Assembly (NCBI RefSeq): GCF_965279055.1
Contig: NZ_OZ257125.1
Span: 496,001-560,000, forward strand
Origin: Hydrocarboniphaga sp965279055
GTDB taxonomy: Bacteria > Pseudomonadota > Gammaproteobacteria > Nevskiales > Nevskiaceae
Reading direction: 5' to 3'
Length of the DNA: 64,000 nt
The notes below the pieces were generated by a model. It was given only the letters and a program-made list of their open reading frames with translations. It searched no databases and was not told the DNA's origin. Each line of letters begins with the position of its first letter. Within the stretch, counting starts at the first letter, position 1. Positions 15,114-22,995 of this stretch are shown here, piece after piece. The position numbers and the translations under genes were made by a program.

Positions 15114-15731
15114 ATGACCGAACAGAAAGCCACCAACGTGCACTGGCATGAAGGTGAAGTAACCCGCGCCGAACGAGGCCAGCTGCTGGGGCAGAAGGGC
15201 GCGACGATCTGGTTCACCGGCCTGTCCGGCTCGGGCAAGAGCACGGTCGCGGTCGCGCTCGAAAAAGTGCTGCACGCGCAGGGCCGCCTGGTCTATCGCC
15301 TCGACGGCGACAACGTGCGCATGGGCATCAACAAGAACCTCGGCTTCTCCGCCGAAGACCGCACCGAGAACATCCGCCGTATCGGCGAGATCGCCAAACT
15401 CTTTGTCGACGCCGGCGTGATCGTGCTGTCGAGCTTCGTCTCGCCGTACAAGGCGGACCGCGACATCGTGCGCAAGCTGCATGCTGCCGGCGAGATGGAC
15501 TTCATCGAGGTCTATATCGACGTGCCGCTGGCCGAAGCCGAGAAGCGTGACCCCAAGGGCCTGTACAAGAAAGCGCGCGCCGGCGAGATCAAGAACTTCA
15601 CCGGCATCAGCGATCCCTATGAAGCGCCGGAGTCGCCGGAGCTGGTTCTGCCCAGCCACGAGATGAGCCTGGAGCAGGAAGTCGAGGCGGTGATCGCGCT
15701 GCTGAAGACGCGCGGCATTTTGCCGGGCTGA
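15114..15731 (+). CDS. cysC: Adenylyl-sulfate (APS) kinase, second copy, in sulfate activation operon
   Basis: A 205-residue APS kinase with the typical N-terminal leader (NVHWHEGEVTRAER), P-loop GLSGSGKST (residues 43-51), YRLDGDNVRMGINKNLGF, and the RDPKGLYKKARAGEIKNFTG signature. It makes PAPS from APS and ATP in the cytosol. It is followed by ATP sulfurylase at 15851, so sulfate activation steps one and two are encoded together. A REP palindrome (15738-15800) sits between them. ATG 15114 is preferred over in-frame 15018, which lies inside the AT-rich regulatory stretch. Confidence 0.95.
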   Translation: MTEQKATNVHWHEGEVTRAERGQLLGQKGATIWFTGLSGSGKSTVAVALEKVLHAQGRLVYRLDGDNVRMGINKNLGFSAEDRTENIRRIGEIAKLFVDAGVIVLSSFVSPYKADRDIVRKLHAAGEMDFIEVYIDVPLAEAEKRDPKGLYKKARAGEIKNFTGISDPYEAPESPELVLPSHEMSLEQEVEAVIALLKTRGILPG

Positions 15732-15737
15732 GAAAAA

Positions 15738-15800
15738 GTCGCGGATAGGATCCGCTCCTACAGCCGCATTGCTGATGTAGGAGCGGACCCTGTCCGCGAC
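15738..15800. repeat. REP-type palindrome (GTAGGAGCGG family)
   Basis: GTCGCGGATAGGATCCGCTC from 15738 pairs imperfectly with the GTAGGAGCGGACCCTGTCCG stretch ending at 15800. It sits within the cysC-sat intergenic region of the same operon, so it would be transcribed and could tune the relative expression of sat. Confidence 0.85.
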
Positions 15801-15850
15801 CGCTCAGCTGCAGACGCCACCTCACCACGAATACGCAACCGAGAACCCAC

Positions 15851-17044
15851 ATGATCAAGCCCCACGGCTCCGACACCCTGAACCCGCTCTACGTCGCCGA
15901 CGACGCCCAGCGCGCCGCGTTGCTCAAGGAGGCCGAATCCCTGCCGAGCCTGCTGCTGAATTCCGCTGCCGCCGCCAACGCGGTGATGCTGGCCGCCGGC
16001 TACTTCAATCCGCTGACCGGCTACATGACTCTGGCCGATGCACTAAGCGTCTGCGACTCGTTGAAGACCACCTCCGGGCTGTTCTGGCCGGTGCCGATCC
16101 TCAACGTGACCAAAGAGAGCGGCATCAAGAAGGGCAGGCTCGCTCTGCGCGATCCGAACGTCGAGGGCCATCCGGTGCTCGCGATCATGGACGTTCAGGG
16201 CATCGAGTCCGTCAGCGCCGAGCAGTTGCAGGCGATGGCCAAGCAGATCTTCGGCAACACCGACGCCAAGCACCCCGGCGTCGCCACCTTCACCGATCTG
16301 GGCAACACCGTGCTCAGCGGTCCGATCCAGGTCCTGAGCTACAGCTACTTCAAGGACGAGTTCCCGGAAACCTTCCGCACCGCGGTCGAGATCCGCGACG
16401 AGATCAGCAAGCGTGGCTGGAAGAAAGTGGTGGCGTTCCAGACGCGCAACCCGATGCACCGCGCGCACGAGGAGCTGTGCCGCATGGCCAAGGAGCGCCT
16501 CAACGCCGACGGCATCGTGATTCACATGCTGCTCGGCAAGCTCAAGGCCGGCGACATTCCCGCCGACGTGCGCGACGCCTGCATCCGCACGATGGTCGAG
16601 CACTACTTCGAGCCGAACACGGTGATGATCACCGGCTATGGTTTCGACATGCTCTACGCCGGCCCGCGCGAAGCGGTGCTGCATGCGGTGTTCCGCCAGA
16701 ACATGGGCACGGATTACCTGATCGTCGGCCGCGATCACGCCGGCGTCGGCGATTACTACGGCCCGTTCGACGCGCAGACGATCTTCGACGAGCAGGTGCC
16801 GGCCGGTGCACTGGCGATCGAAATCTTCCGCGCCGACAATACCGCCTTCAGCAAGAAGCTCGGCCGCGTGGTGATGATGCGCGAAGCGCCGGACCACGTG
16901 CCGGACGACTTCATCGCGCTGAGCGGCACCAAGGTGCGCGCGATGCTCGGTGCCGGCATTGCGCCGCCGCCGGAATTCTCGCGCCCGGAAGTGGCCAAGG
17001 TGCTGATGGAGTACTACCAGATCGTCGACGCCGGCAAGGCCTGA
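15851..17044 (+). CDS. sat: Sulfate adenylyltransferase (ATP sulfurylase, Sat type)
   Basis: A 397-residue, single-chain ATP sulfurylase that joins sulfate and ATP to form APS and pyrophosphate. Family marks are an N-terminal PUA-like domain and the nucleotide-binding QTRNPMHRAHE near residue 197. GRDHAGVGDYYGPFDAQ and SGTKVRAML further on also mark the family. This is the homo-oligomeric Sat type, not the CysD/CysN pair usual in enterics. The DHH phosphoesterase gene begins 7 bp after the stop. The pyrophosphate made here would be removed by Ppa, encoded at 28928-29458. Confidence 0.95.
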   Translation: MIKPHGSDTLNPLYVADDAQRAALLKEAESLPSLLLNSAAAANAVMLAAGYFNPLTGYMTLADALSVCDSLKTTSGLFWPVPILNVTKESGIKKGRLALRDPNVEGHPVLAIMDVQGIESVSAEQLQAMAKQIFGNTDAKHPGVATFTDLGNTVLSGPIQVLSYSYFKDEFPETFRTAVEIRDEISKRGWKKVVAFQTRNPMHRAHEELCRMAKERLNADGIVIHMLLGKLKAGDIPADVRDACIRTMVEHYFEPNTVMITGYGFDMLYAGPREAVLHAVFRQNMGTDYLIVGRDHAGVGDYYGPFDAQTIFDEQVPAGALAIEIFRADNTAFSKKLGRVVMMREAPDHVPDDFIALSGTKVRAMLGAGIAPPPEFSRPEVAKVLMEYYQIVDAGKA

Positions 17045-17051
17045 GGCCGTC

Positions 17052-18032
17052 ATGAGCACGAGCACGCGCTACATCGATGTCTTCAACGGCGATGCCGACG
17101 GCATCTGCGCGCTGACACAGCTGCACCTGGACCAGCCGCGTGCGGACGCGCGCCTGATCACCGGCGTCAAGCGCGACATCGAACTGCTCGATCAGGTTAC
17201 GGCGCAGGCCGGCGACAGGATCACCGTGCTCGACGTGTCGCTGGACAAGAACCGCGAGCCGCTGAAACGCGCGCTCGCGGCCGGCGCCGAGGTGCTGTAC
17301 GTCGATCATCATTTCGCCGGCGAAATTCCGCAGGACGACAGGCTGACCGCAATCATCAACGAGGCGCCGGATGTCTGCACCAGCCTGCTGGTCAACGGGC
17401 ATCTGAAGAATCGTTTCCTGGCCTGGGCAGTCGTCGGCGCATTCGGCGACAACCTGAAGGCGAGTGCCGAGATCATGGCAAAGCACCTGGACATCAGTGA
17501 AGCGCAGACGCGCCAGCTCGAGGATCTGGGCACGTACATGAACTACAACGGCTACGGCGAGCGCATCGAGGATCTGCATTTTTCGCCGGAGGACTTGTTC
17601 CGGCTGGTCAGCGTGCATGCCACGCCGTTCGGTTTCCTCAGCGACGGCAAGGCGCATTTCCAGAAACTCGCCGACGGCTACAACACCGACATGGCCAAGG
17701 CCGAATCGACCCGGCCGGAATCGGTGTCGACCGAGCACGCGGCGCTGCTGATCCTGCCGGACGCGGCCTGGGCGCGGCGCGTCAGCGGCGTCTACAGCAA
17801 CGACCTGACCAACCTGTATCCGGATCGCGCCCACGCGGTGCTCACCGAAAAGAGCAATGGCCATTACCTGATCAGCGTGCGCGCGCCGCTCAACCGCAAG
17901 AAGGGTGCGGATGAGCTGTGCCGCAAGTTCCCTAGCGGTGGTGGTCGCGCCGCAGCGGCCGGCATCAACGATCTGCCGGCATCTCAGTTCGAGGCCTTCG
18001 CCAAGGCGTTCACCGAGCAGTACGCGGTCTGA
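17052..18032 (+). CDS. DHH-family phosphoesterase in sulfate activation operon
   Basis: A 326-residue protein with DHH-family metal motifs: FNGDADGICAL near residue 10, VLDVSLDKN, and YVDHH near residue 80. The C-terminal DHHA1-like domain ends with SGGGRAAAAGIN. The family includes NrnA, which degrades nano-RNA and hydrolyses 3'-phosphoadenosine 5'-phosphate (PAP). It lies 7 bp behind sat in the cysC-sat operon, so a PAP-clearing job replacing CysQ is a reasonable inference. A nuclease function is the main alternative. A GC-rich hairpin with a T run follows the stop. Confidence 0.75.
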   Translation: MSTSTRYIDVFNGDADGICALTQLHLDQPRADARLITGVKRDIELLDQVTAQAGDRITVLDVSLDKNREPLKRALAAGAEVLYVDHHFAGEIPQDDRLTAIINEAPDVCTSLLVNGHLKNRFLAWAVVGAFGDNLKASAEIMAKHLDISEAQTRQLEDLGTYMNYNGYGERIEDLHFSPEDLFRLVSVHATPFGFLSDGKAHFQKLADGYNTDMAKAESTRPESVSTEHAALLILPDAAWARRVSGVYSNDLTNLYPDRAHAVLTEKSNGHYLISVRAPLNRKKGADELCRKFPSGGGRAAAAGINDLPASQFEAFAKAFTEQYAV

Positions 18033-18050
18033 TCCCTTTGGGCTGACCCG

Positions 18051-18079
18051 CGCCGGGGCCCGATGGCTCCGGCGTTTTT
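18051..18079 (+). terminator. Rho-independent terminator after the cysC-sat-DHH operon
   Basis: CGCCGGGGCC and GGCTCCGGCG form a 10-bp stem with one mismatch around a CGAT loop (18051-18074), followed by TTTTT (18075-18079). It lies 18 bp after the DHH stop codon. Confidence 0.75.
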
Positions 18080-18106
18080 GCTTGCGCGGCCAGATATACC
18101 CGGCGC

Positions 18107-18140
18107 AAAAAAAAGGCGCATCGGTCAGCCCGACGCGCCT
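18107..18140 (-). terminator. Rho-independent terminator of the H1-like gene
   Basis: Read on the minus strand, AGGCGCGTCGGGCTGACCGATGCGCCT-type bases (18140 down to 18114) form a hairpin, then eight T residues (A run at 18107-18114 on the plus strand). It lies about 20 bp past the stop codon of the H1-like gene. Confidence 0.8.
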
Positions 18141-18160
18141 CAGCTACAACCAAACTATCT

Positions 18161-18355
18161 TCAGGCTTTCTTCTTTGCGACTTTCTTTGCGACTTTCTTG
18201 GCAGCTTTCGTTGCCTTCTTCGCGACCTTCTTGACGGCCTTTTTAACGGCCTTCTTGGCGGTCTTTTTCGCCGGAGCCTTCTTCGCCGGAGCCTTCTTCG
18301 CCGCGGCCTTCTTGGCCGGGGCCTTCTTCGCCGCAGCCTTCTTCGCAACAGCCAT
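18161..18355 (-). CDS. Histone H1-like Lys/Ala-rich DNA-binding protein
   Basis: A 64-residue protein made almost only of Lys, Ala, Pro and Val in KKAxAKKAP repeats, turning to KKVAKK repeats at the C-terminus. It resembles bacterial H1-like/AlgP-tail proteins that bind DNA through the positive charge. ATG 18355 follows AAGGAGG at a good distance; the longer in-frame start at 18409 has no such site and adds non-basic residues. An AT-rich leader of about 155 bp precedes it, and a strong terminator follows. Such small proteins are usually abundant and nucleoid-associated; that role is inferred from composition alone. Confidence 0.8.
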   Translation of the reverse strand: MAVAKKAAAKKAPAKKAAAKKAPAKKAPAKKTAKKAVKKAVKKVAKKATKAAKKVAKKVAKKKA

Positions 18356-18511
18356 GACAACCTCCTTGCAAAGACATCGAGACCAGTCGATTACGACAAC
18401 CGCAATCATCCTTAGCCACGTCCTATCGTGTCATTAGCTATTTCAAAACACAAGATGTAGTGGCCGGACAAAAGTCAATACGAAAACCGAGGTCCGTCTA
18501 AAACATTCGCT

Positions 18512-19234
18512 TCACTCGCCCGGCGGCAGCGCCAGACGCTCGGCAATCACGCGCAGGACCTCGCGGTTGAACACCAGGCCCATATGCGATCCGGCGACCT
18601 CGACGTTTTCGGTAAATCGCGTTTTTTCCTCGACAGAACAGGGCCAGGCGACGATTCCGTCGCTGCGTGTGTAGATCGAAGTGCAAGGCACTGGCGGCGG
18701 ATTTTTTCGTTTCAGAAATCCTTCGACGTCGGTCTTCACCGCGCGTCCGCGGTTGGCGATTTTGAACAGCGTGACCATGTTGTTGGCGTCCGGATTTCCG
18801 TTGAACGGACTGCCCAAAGTGATCACTCTGCGCACCAGCGCGCTCTGATGGCGCGCCATTTCGCGCACGAACACACCGCCGAGCGACCAGCCGATCAGGC
18901 TTACCGGGGTCTCGTAACGCTCGTGCATTTGCTCGAGCCGCAAGGTCAGCGCGTGCTTCAGCTTGGGTCGCATGCCGAGGTTGGTGCCGCAGTCCCAGCC
19001 ATGCGTGGCGTAACCGAGTTTCTCCAGGGCTTTGCGCAGCGGCGCGGTGACGCGATCGTTGGCGCCGAAACCCGGCACCACCATCACCGGATGGCCGTCG
19101 CCGCGCGGCAGCTTGCGGGTGCCAGCGCCGCGCAGCACGAAGTCGGCGGCTTCGAACAGCGCGCGTGTTTCCATCGCCAGCAGCTTCCACGACGGCGCTT
19201 CGATAGCGGGTAGTTGAGTCTCGGTCTGGCTCAT
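18512..19234 (-). CDS. Alpha/beta hydrolase
   Basis: A 240-residue hydrolase without a signal peptide. The nucleophile elbow is GWSLGG (about residue 130), the oxyanion region is VVPGFGANDR, and a candidate catalytic Asp is in SDGIVAW. A likely catalytic His is in VAGSHMGL, near the end. The fold resembles lipases and esterases of the alpha/beta hydrolase superfamily. ATG 19234 (MSQTETQ) is used; longer frames run into the ilv leader promoter region. The substrate is unknown. It is divergent from the ilv leader. Confidence 0.8.
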   Translation of the reverse strand: MSQTETQLPAIEAPSWKLLAMETRALFEAADFVLRGAGTRKLPRGDGHPVMVVPGFGANDRVTAPLRKALEKLGYATHGWDCGTNLGMRPKLKHALTLRLEQMHERYETPVSLIGWSLGGVFVREMARHQSALVRRVITLGSPFNGNPDANNMVTLFKIANRGRAVKTDVEGFLKRKNPPPVPCTSIYTRSDGIVAWPCSVEEKTRFTENVEVAGSHMGLVFNREVLRVIAERLALPPGE

Positions 19235-19374
19235 GTGCGTTCTCGGCGGCGATGTTGCGCGAGTGTAGGGCCGCGCCTCTTGTAAGTCCTGTGCGGCTTT
19301 GGCTAGACTCCGCGCCATCGCTGAAACCGGCCCGCGTTGCGGGCCCATCAAAAGCAAAAGAACGCCAAGCAAAA

Positions 19375-19434
19375 ATGAAGCTGATTATTAAAGCCGCCCT
19401 CGTAGTAGTGCTCGTCGTAATGGACGCGCCGTAG
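19375..19434 (+). CDS. ilvL: ilv operon leader peptide (branched-chain amino-acid attenuator peptide)
   Basis: A 19-codon ORF: MKLIIKAALVVVLVVMDAP, then TAG. Ten of the nineteen residues are Leu, Ile or Val, including VVVLVV. It lies 105 bp upstream of ilvG and just before a strong terminator. When charged Leu/Ile/Val-tRNA is scarce, a ribosome stalling in the Val/Leu run would leave GCCG-TA-GGGG (19428-19437) free. That stretch can pair with the left arm of the terminator (CCCC...CGGC) and prevent termination. This is the classic ilv attenuation design; the base pairing is my reading of the sequence. Confidence 0.85.
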   Translation: MKLIIKAALVVVLVVMDAP

Positions 19435-19456
19435 GGGTGTTGCACGCTTGAAAAAA

Positions 19457-19488
19457 CCCCCGCCGGCAAAACCGGCGGGGGTTTTTTG
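19457..19488 (+). terminator. Attenuator terminator of the ilv operon
   Basis: CCCCCGCCGG (19457-19466) and CCGGCGGGGG (19472-19481) pair perfectly around CAAAA, followed by TTTTTT. An A run on the 5' side extends the stem. It sits 22 bp after the leader-peptide stop and about 50 bp before ilvG, so it is an attenuator, not an end-of-operon terminator. A further hairpin (GGCCCGC-GTT-GCGGGCC, about 19329-19345) lies before the leader ORF. Confidence 0.9.
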
Positions 19489-19538
19489 TTATCCGCGCCG
19501 GTTTTTTCGACGGGTCCATCGCAGCAGGGATTCGTGAA

Positions 19539-21215
19539 ATGACCATCAGACTCAACGGCGCACAGCTCATCGTCCAATTGCTGGAACGGCAGGGTGTCGA
19601 GCTCGTCGCCGGCATTCCCGGCGGCGCCCTGCTGCCGCTGTACGAGGCGCTCGACGGCGCCGCCCGGCTGCGTCACGTGCTGACGCGTCACGAGCAGGGT
19701 GCCGGCTTTGTCGCGCAGGGCATCGCCCGCATCAGCGGTCGTGCCGGCGTGTGCCTGGCCACGTCCGGCCCGGGCGCGACCAACCTGGTCACCGCGATCG
19801 CCGACGCCAAGCTCGACTCGGTGCCGCTGGTCTGCATCACCGGACAGGTGCCGCAGGCGCTGATCGGCACCGACGCATTCCAGGAAGTGAAGACCGGCCA
19901 CATCGTCGACACGATCACCAAGGCCAATTTCATGGCGCGCTCGGCCGCCGAGCTGATCGACCTGCTGCCCGAAGCCTTCCGCATCGCCGAGACCGGACGT
20001 CCCGGCCCGGTGCTGCTCGACGTGCCGAAAGACGTGCAGCGCGAAGTCATCGAAGTGGAGCTGCACAAGCTCCCGCAGCGCCGCGAGCGCGCGGTCGTCG
20101 CGCCGGACATGGATGCGATCCGCCTCGCCGCCGGGATGATCGCGCGCGCCGAAAAGCCCTTGCTCTACCTCGGTGGCGGCGTGGTGAAGAGCCGCGGCGC
20201 TTATGCGGCGCGTGCGTTGGCCGAGGCCGGCGATCTGCCGACGACCAGCACCCTGATGGCGCTCGGCAGCCTGCCGCCGGCGCATCCGCTGAACTTAGGC
20301 ATGCTCGGCATGCACGGCGCGCAGGCGACCAATCGGGCGATCGACGAATGCGATCTGCTGATCGCGGTCGGCGCGCGCTTCGACGATCGCGCCACCGGCC
20401 GCGCCGACACTTTCGCGCCGAATGCGCGCGTGATCCATATCGACGCCGACCGGCGCGAGTTCGGCAAGATCCGCAAGCCGACCCTGGCGATCGAGGCCGA
20501 TGCGCGGCTGGCGCTGGAAGCGCTGGTGCGCGCGATGCCGCCGCGTTCGCGCGCCACCTGGCGCGCGCGCGTCTCTGAGTTGCAACGCGCTTATCCGTCG
20601 GCGACCACGCAGCCGAGCGTCGAGGCGCGCACGCCGTTCGGCGTGATTCGCGCGGTCGCCGAACTGGCTGGCCCGAATGCGGCGGTCACCACCGATGTCG
20701 GCCAGCATCAGATGTGGGTGGCGCAGGCTTATCCGTTCATGCGGCCGGATCGCTGGCTGACGTCCGGCGGTCTGGGCACGATGGGCTTCGGCCTGCCGGC
20801 TGCGATCGGCGCCGCGCTGGCGCTGCCGGAAGAACCCGTGGTCTGCTTCACCGGCGACGGCAGCCTGCTGATGAACATCCAGGAGCTGGCGACGCTGGCC
20901 GAGCTGCAGTGCAACGTCAAGATCGTGCTGATCGACAACGGCGCGCTGGGCATGGTGCGCCAGCAGCAGAAGCTGTTTCATCGTCACCGTTATATCGGCT
21001 CGAGCTTCGAACGTCCGACCGATTTCTGCGCGGTGGCGCGCGCCTTCGGCGTGCCCGCGCTGGATCTGGGCGCCGCCAGCGATCCGATGCTGATTCTCAG
21101 CGAAGCCTTCGCAGTGCCGGGTCCGGCGCTGATCCGCGTTCCCGTTTCCGCCGACCGGCAAGTGATGCCGATGGTCGCGCCTGGCCGTTCCAACATCGAG
21201 GTGATCCCGTCATGA
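19539..21215 (+). CDS. ilvG: Acetolactate synthase large subunit
   Basis: A 558-residue thiamine-diphosphate enzyme. It condenses two pyruvates, or pyruvate and 2-oxobutyrate, in valine/leucine/isoleucine synthesis. Seen are the catalytic Glu in TRHEQGAGF (about residue 50), the central FAD-binding domain, and the TPP motif from GDGSLLMN to the IDNGALGMVRQQQ stretch. The symbol follows its place behind the ilv leader. No ilvM or ilvH/ilvN small subunit follows; ilvE overlaps the stop by ATGA instead. The ACT protein at 24974 could be an unlinked partner, but that is speculation. Confidence 0.95.
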   Translation: MTIRLNGAQLIVQLLERQGVELVAGIPGGALLPLYEALDGAARLRHVLTRHEQGAGFVAQGIARISGRAGVCLATSGPGATNLVTAIADAKLDSVPLVCITGQVPQALIGTDAFQEVKTGHIVDTITKANFMARSAAELIDLLPEAFRIAETGRPGPVLLDVPKDVQREVIEVELHKLPQRRERAVVAPDMDAIRLAAGMIARAEKPLLYLGGGVVKSRGAYAARALAEAGDLPTTSTLMALGSLPPAHPLNLGMLGMHGAQATNRAIDECDLLIAVGARFDDRATGRADTFAPNARVIHIDADRREFGKIRKPTLAIEADARLALEALVRAMPPRSRATWRARVSELQRAYPSATTQPSVEARTPFGVIRAVAELAGPNAAVTTDVGQHQMWVAQAYPFMRPDRWLTSGGLGTMGFGLPAAIGAALALPEEPVVCFTGDGSLLMNIQELATLAELQCNVKIVLIDNGALGMVRQQQKLFHRHRYIGSSFERPTDFCAVARAFGVPALDLGAASDPMLILSEAFAVPGPALIRVPVSADRQVMPMVAPGRSNIEVIPS

Positions 21216-22336
21216 GTCTCTCCAGCCTGCATTCCCAGAATCCGAGCCAAGCTGCCAAGCGTGGCGCGCGTTGGCCGCAATCGCTGCCCGAGCCGGAAGC
21301 GCTCGGTTTCGGCCGCTACGTCGCGCCGTTCATCGTCGTCGCCGAGCACGACGAGCACGGCGGTTGGTCCGCGCCGCAGGTGAGGCCGCGCGAAGCGGTG
21401 CAACTCGACGTCGCCAGCGGCGCGCTGCAATACGGCCTGTCGGTGTTCGAGGGGCTGAAGGCTTTTCGTGATGCCGCCGATGAGCTGCATCTGTTCCGGC
21501 CGCGCGATCACATCCGCCGCCTGCAGCGCAGCGCGGAGCGCCTGAGCCTGCCGGCGATCAGCGAGGAACTGCTGATGAAGATGGCCTTGCGCGCCGTCGA
21601 AGTGCATCGCGACTGGGTGCCGCCGCATGGTCGCGGCTCGCTGTACCTGCGGCCGACTCTGTATGCCTGCGAGGAGTCGCTGGGACTGCGCCGCGCCGCC
21701 CGGCATGCGCTGAGCATCGTCGCGACGCCGTGCTCGTCGCCGGATACCTCGGTGCCGAAGCGCCTGTGGGCCGAGCGCGAACTGGTGCGTGCCGCCATCG
21801 GCGGGCTCGGCGCGGCGAAGACGGCGGCGAACTACGCCGCGAGCCTTTACGGCGCGCAGCGTGCGCGACTTAGAGGCTGCGACGACGCCTTGTGGCTGGA
21901 CGCAGCCGAGCACCAGTATCTGGGCGAGGCCGGCACGATGAACGTGTTCGTCGCCCTGCCGGGCCGCGTGCTGACTCCGCCGCTGGACGGCACCATCCTC
22001 GCCGGCATCACCCGCGCTTCGATCATGCAGCTGCTCGGCGAGTTCGGCGTGCGCTTTGAGGAGACGGCGATTTCCCTGGACGATCTGCAGCGCTGGCAGC
22101 GCTCCGGCGGCCTGCGCGAAATCTTCGGTGTCGGCACCGCGGCGCGTGTCGCACCGGTGTCGGAGATCGTCTGGGAGAACACCGGCGTGCGGCCGCACGG
22201 CGGCGATCTGGCCGCGCGCCTGTCGCAGCGTCTTGCCGAGTTGCAGGACGGCGCGGGCGAAGATCCTTACGGCTGGCGGGTTGCAGTGGCGCCGCGCGAA
22301 GCAACGGAATCCGCGCTGCTCGCCGAGGCCGTTTAA
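21212..22336 (+). CDS. ilvE: Branched-chain amino-acid aminotransferase
   Basis: A 374-residue class IV PLP aminotransferase of the longer, BCAT2-like type. It transaminates 2-oxo acids to Val, Leu and Ile using glutamate. Markers are QYGLSVFEGLKAFR (about 73-86), RGSLYLRP, the PLP lysine K203 in LGAAKTAANYAASLYG, and GTMNVF before the C-terminal cofactor-binding segment. The ATG overlaps the TGA of ilvG, so it belongs to the attenuated operon. The 3' end is followed by a GST gene after 38 bp. Confidence 0.93.
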   Translation: MSLSSLHSQNPSQAAKRGARWPQSLPEPEALGFGRYVAPFIVVAEHDEHGGWSAPQVRPREAVQLDVASGALQYGLSVFEGLKAFRDAADELHLFRPRDHIRRLQRSAERLSLPAISEELLMKMALRAVEVHRDWVPPHGRGSLYLRPTLYACEESLGLRRAARHALSIVATPCSSPDTSVPKRLWAERELVRAAIGGLGAAKTAANYAASLYGAQRARLRGCDDALWLDAAEHQYLGEAGTMNVFVALPGRVLTPPLDGTILAGITRASIMQLLGEFGVRFEETAISLDDLQRWQRSGGLREIFGVGTAARVAPVSEIVWENTGVRPHGGDLAARLSQRLAELQDGAGEDPYGWRVAVAPREATESALLAEAV

Positions 22337-22374
22337 AGTAGCGCTCCTTTCGACCGACAGCGGAGAGCACGACG

Positions 22375-22977
22375 ATGAAACTCTATTACGCGCAGGGCGC
22401 CTGTTCGCTGGCGCCGCATATCACCGCCGAAGAGTGCGGGCTGAAGCTCGACATCGTCAAAGTCGACCTGCGCGTGAAGCAGACCGAGGCCGGCGTGGAC
22501 TACAACAGCGTCAATGCCAAGGGCTACGTGCCGGCGCTGCAGATGGACGACGGCAGCCTGCTCACCGAGACCCAGGTGATCGTGCAGTACCTCGCCGATC
22601 TCAGGCCGGAAGCGGGCCTGGCGCCGAAAGCCGGCAGCGTCGAGCGTTATCGTCTGCAGGAATGGCTGGCTTACATCGCCGGCGAAATCCACAAGAACGT
22701 CGGCGGCCTGTTCCGCGCGGCGCCGGATGGCCGCGAGGCGCTGATCGCCAACGCCAACCGCCGTCTCGAATTCGCCGCGAGCGCGCTGCGCCAGCAACCC
22801 TGGCTGATGGGCGAGGCGTTCAGCGTCGCCGACATTTATCTGTACGTGGTGCTGAGCTGGGCGCCGATGCTCAAGTTCGACCTGTCGCCGTTCCCGGCGC
22901 TGCAGGATTTCTTCGCCCGAGTCGCGGCGCGTCCGGCGGTGCAGCAGGCTCGCCGCGATGAAGGCTTGCCGGCTTAG
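22375..22977 (+). CDS. Glutathione S-transferase (beta class)
   Basis: A 200-residue cytosolic GST. The N-terminal thioredoxin-fold half starts MKLYYAQGACSLAPH, with the beta-class cysteine C10. GYVPALQ and TETQVIVQYLAD complete the glutathione site. The helical C-terminal half has PWLMGEAFSVADIYLYVVL. It conjugates or reduces electrophiles with glutathione; the physiological substrate is unknown. It is 38 bp behind ilvE and preceded by AGCGGAGAGC, so read-through from the ilv operon is possible, but no functional link is evident. Confidence 0.92.
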   Translation: MKLYYAQGACSLAPHITAEECGLKLDIVKVDLRVKQTEAGVDYNSVNAKGYVPALQMDDGSLLTETQVIVQYLADLRPEAGLAPKAGSVERYRLQEWLAYIAGEIHKNVGGLFRAAPDGREALIANANRRLEFAASALRQQPWLMGEAFSVADIYLYVVLSWAPMLKFDLSPFPALQDFFARVAARPAVQQARRDEGLPA

Positions 22978-22995
22978 GCGCGAGAAAAAAGCCGA

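Noticed and set aside
14070..15659. A longer LysR gene running upstream to 15659
   Set aside because: The extra part is antisense to cysC; the family start MNLNHLAIF at 14954 and the AT-rich promoter beyond it fix the true 5' end.
18161..18355. Reading the AAG/GCC-rich tract as a simple sequence repeat only
   Set aside because: It has a clear ribosome site, start, stop and terminator, and an H1-like composition, so a gene is the better call.
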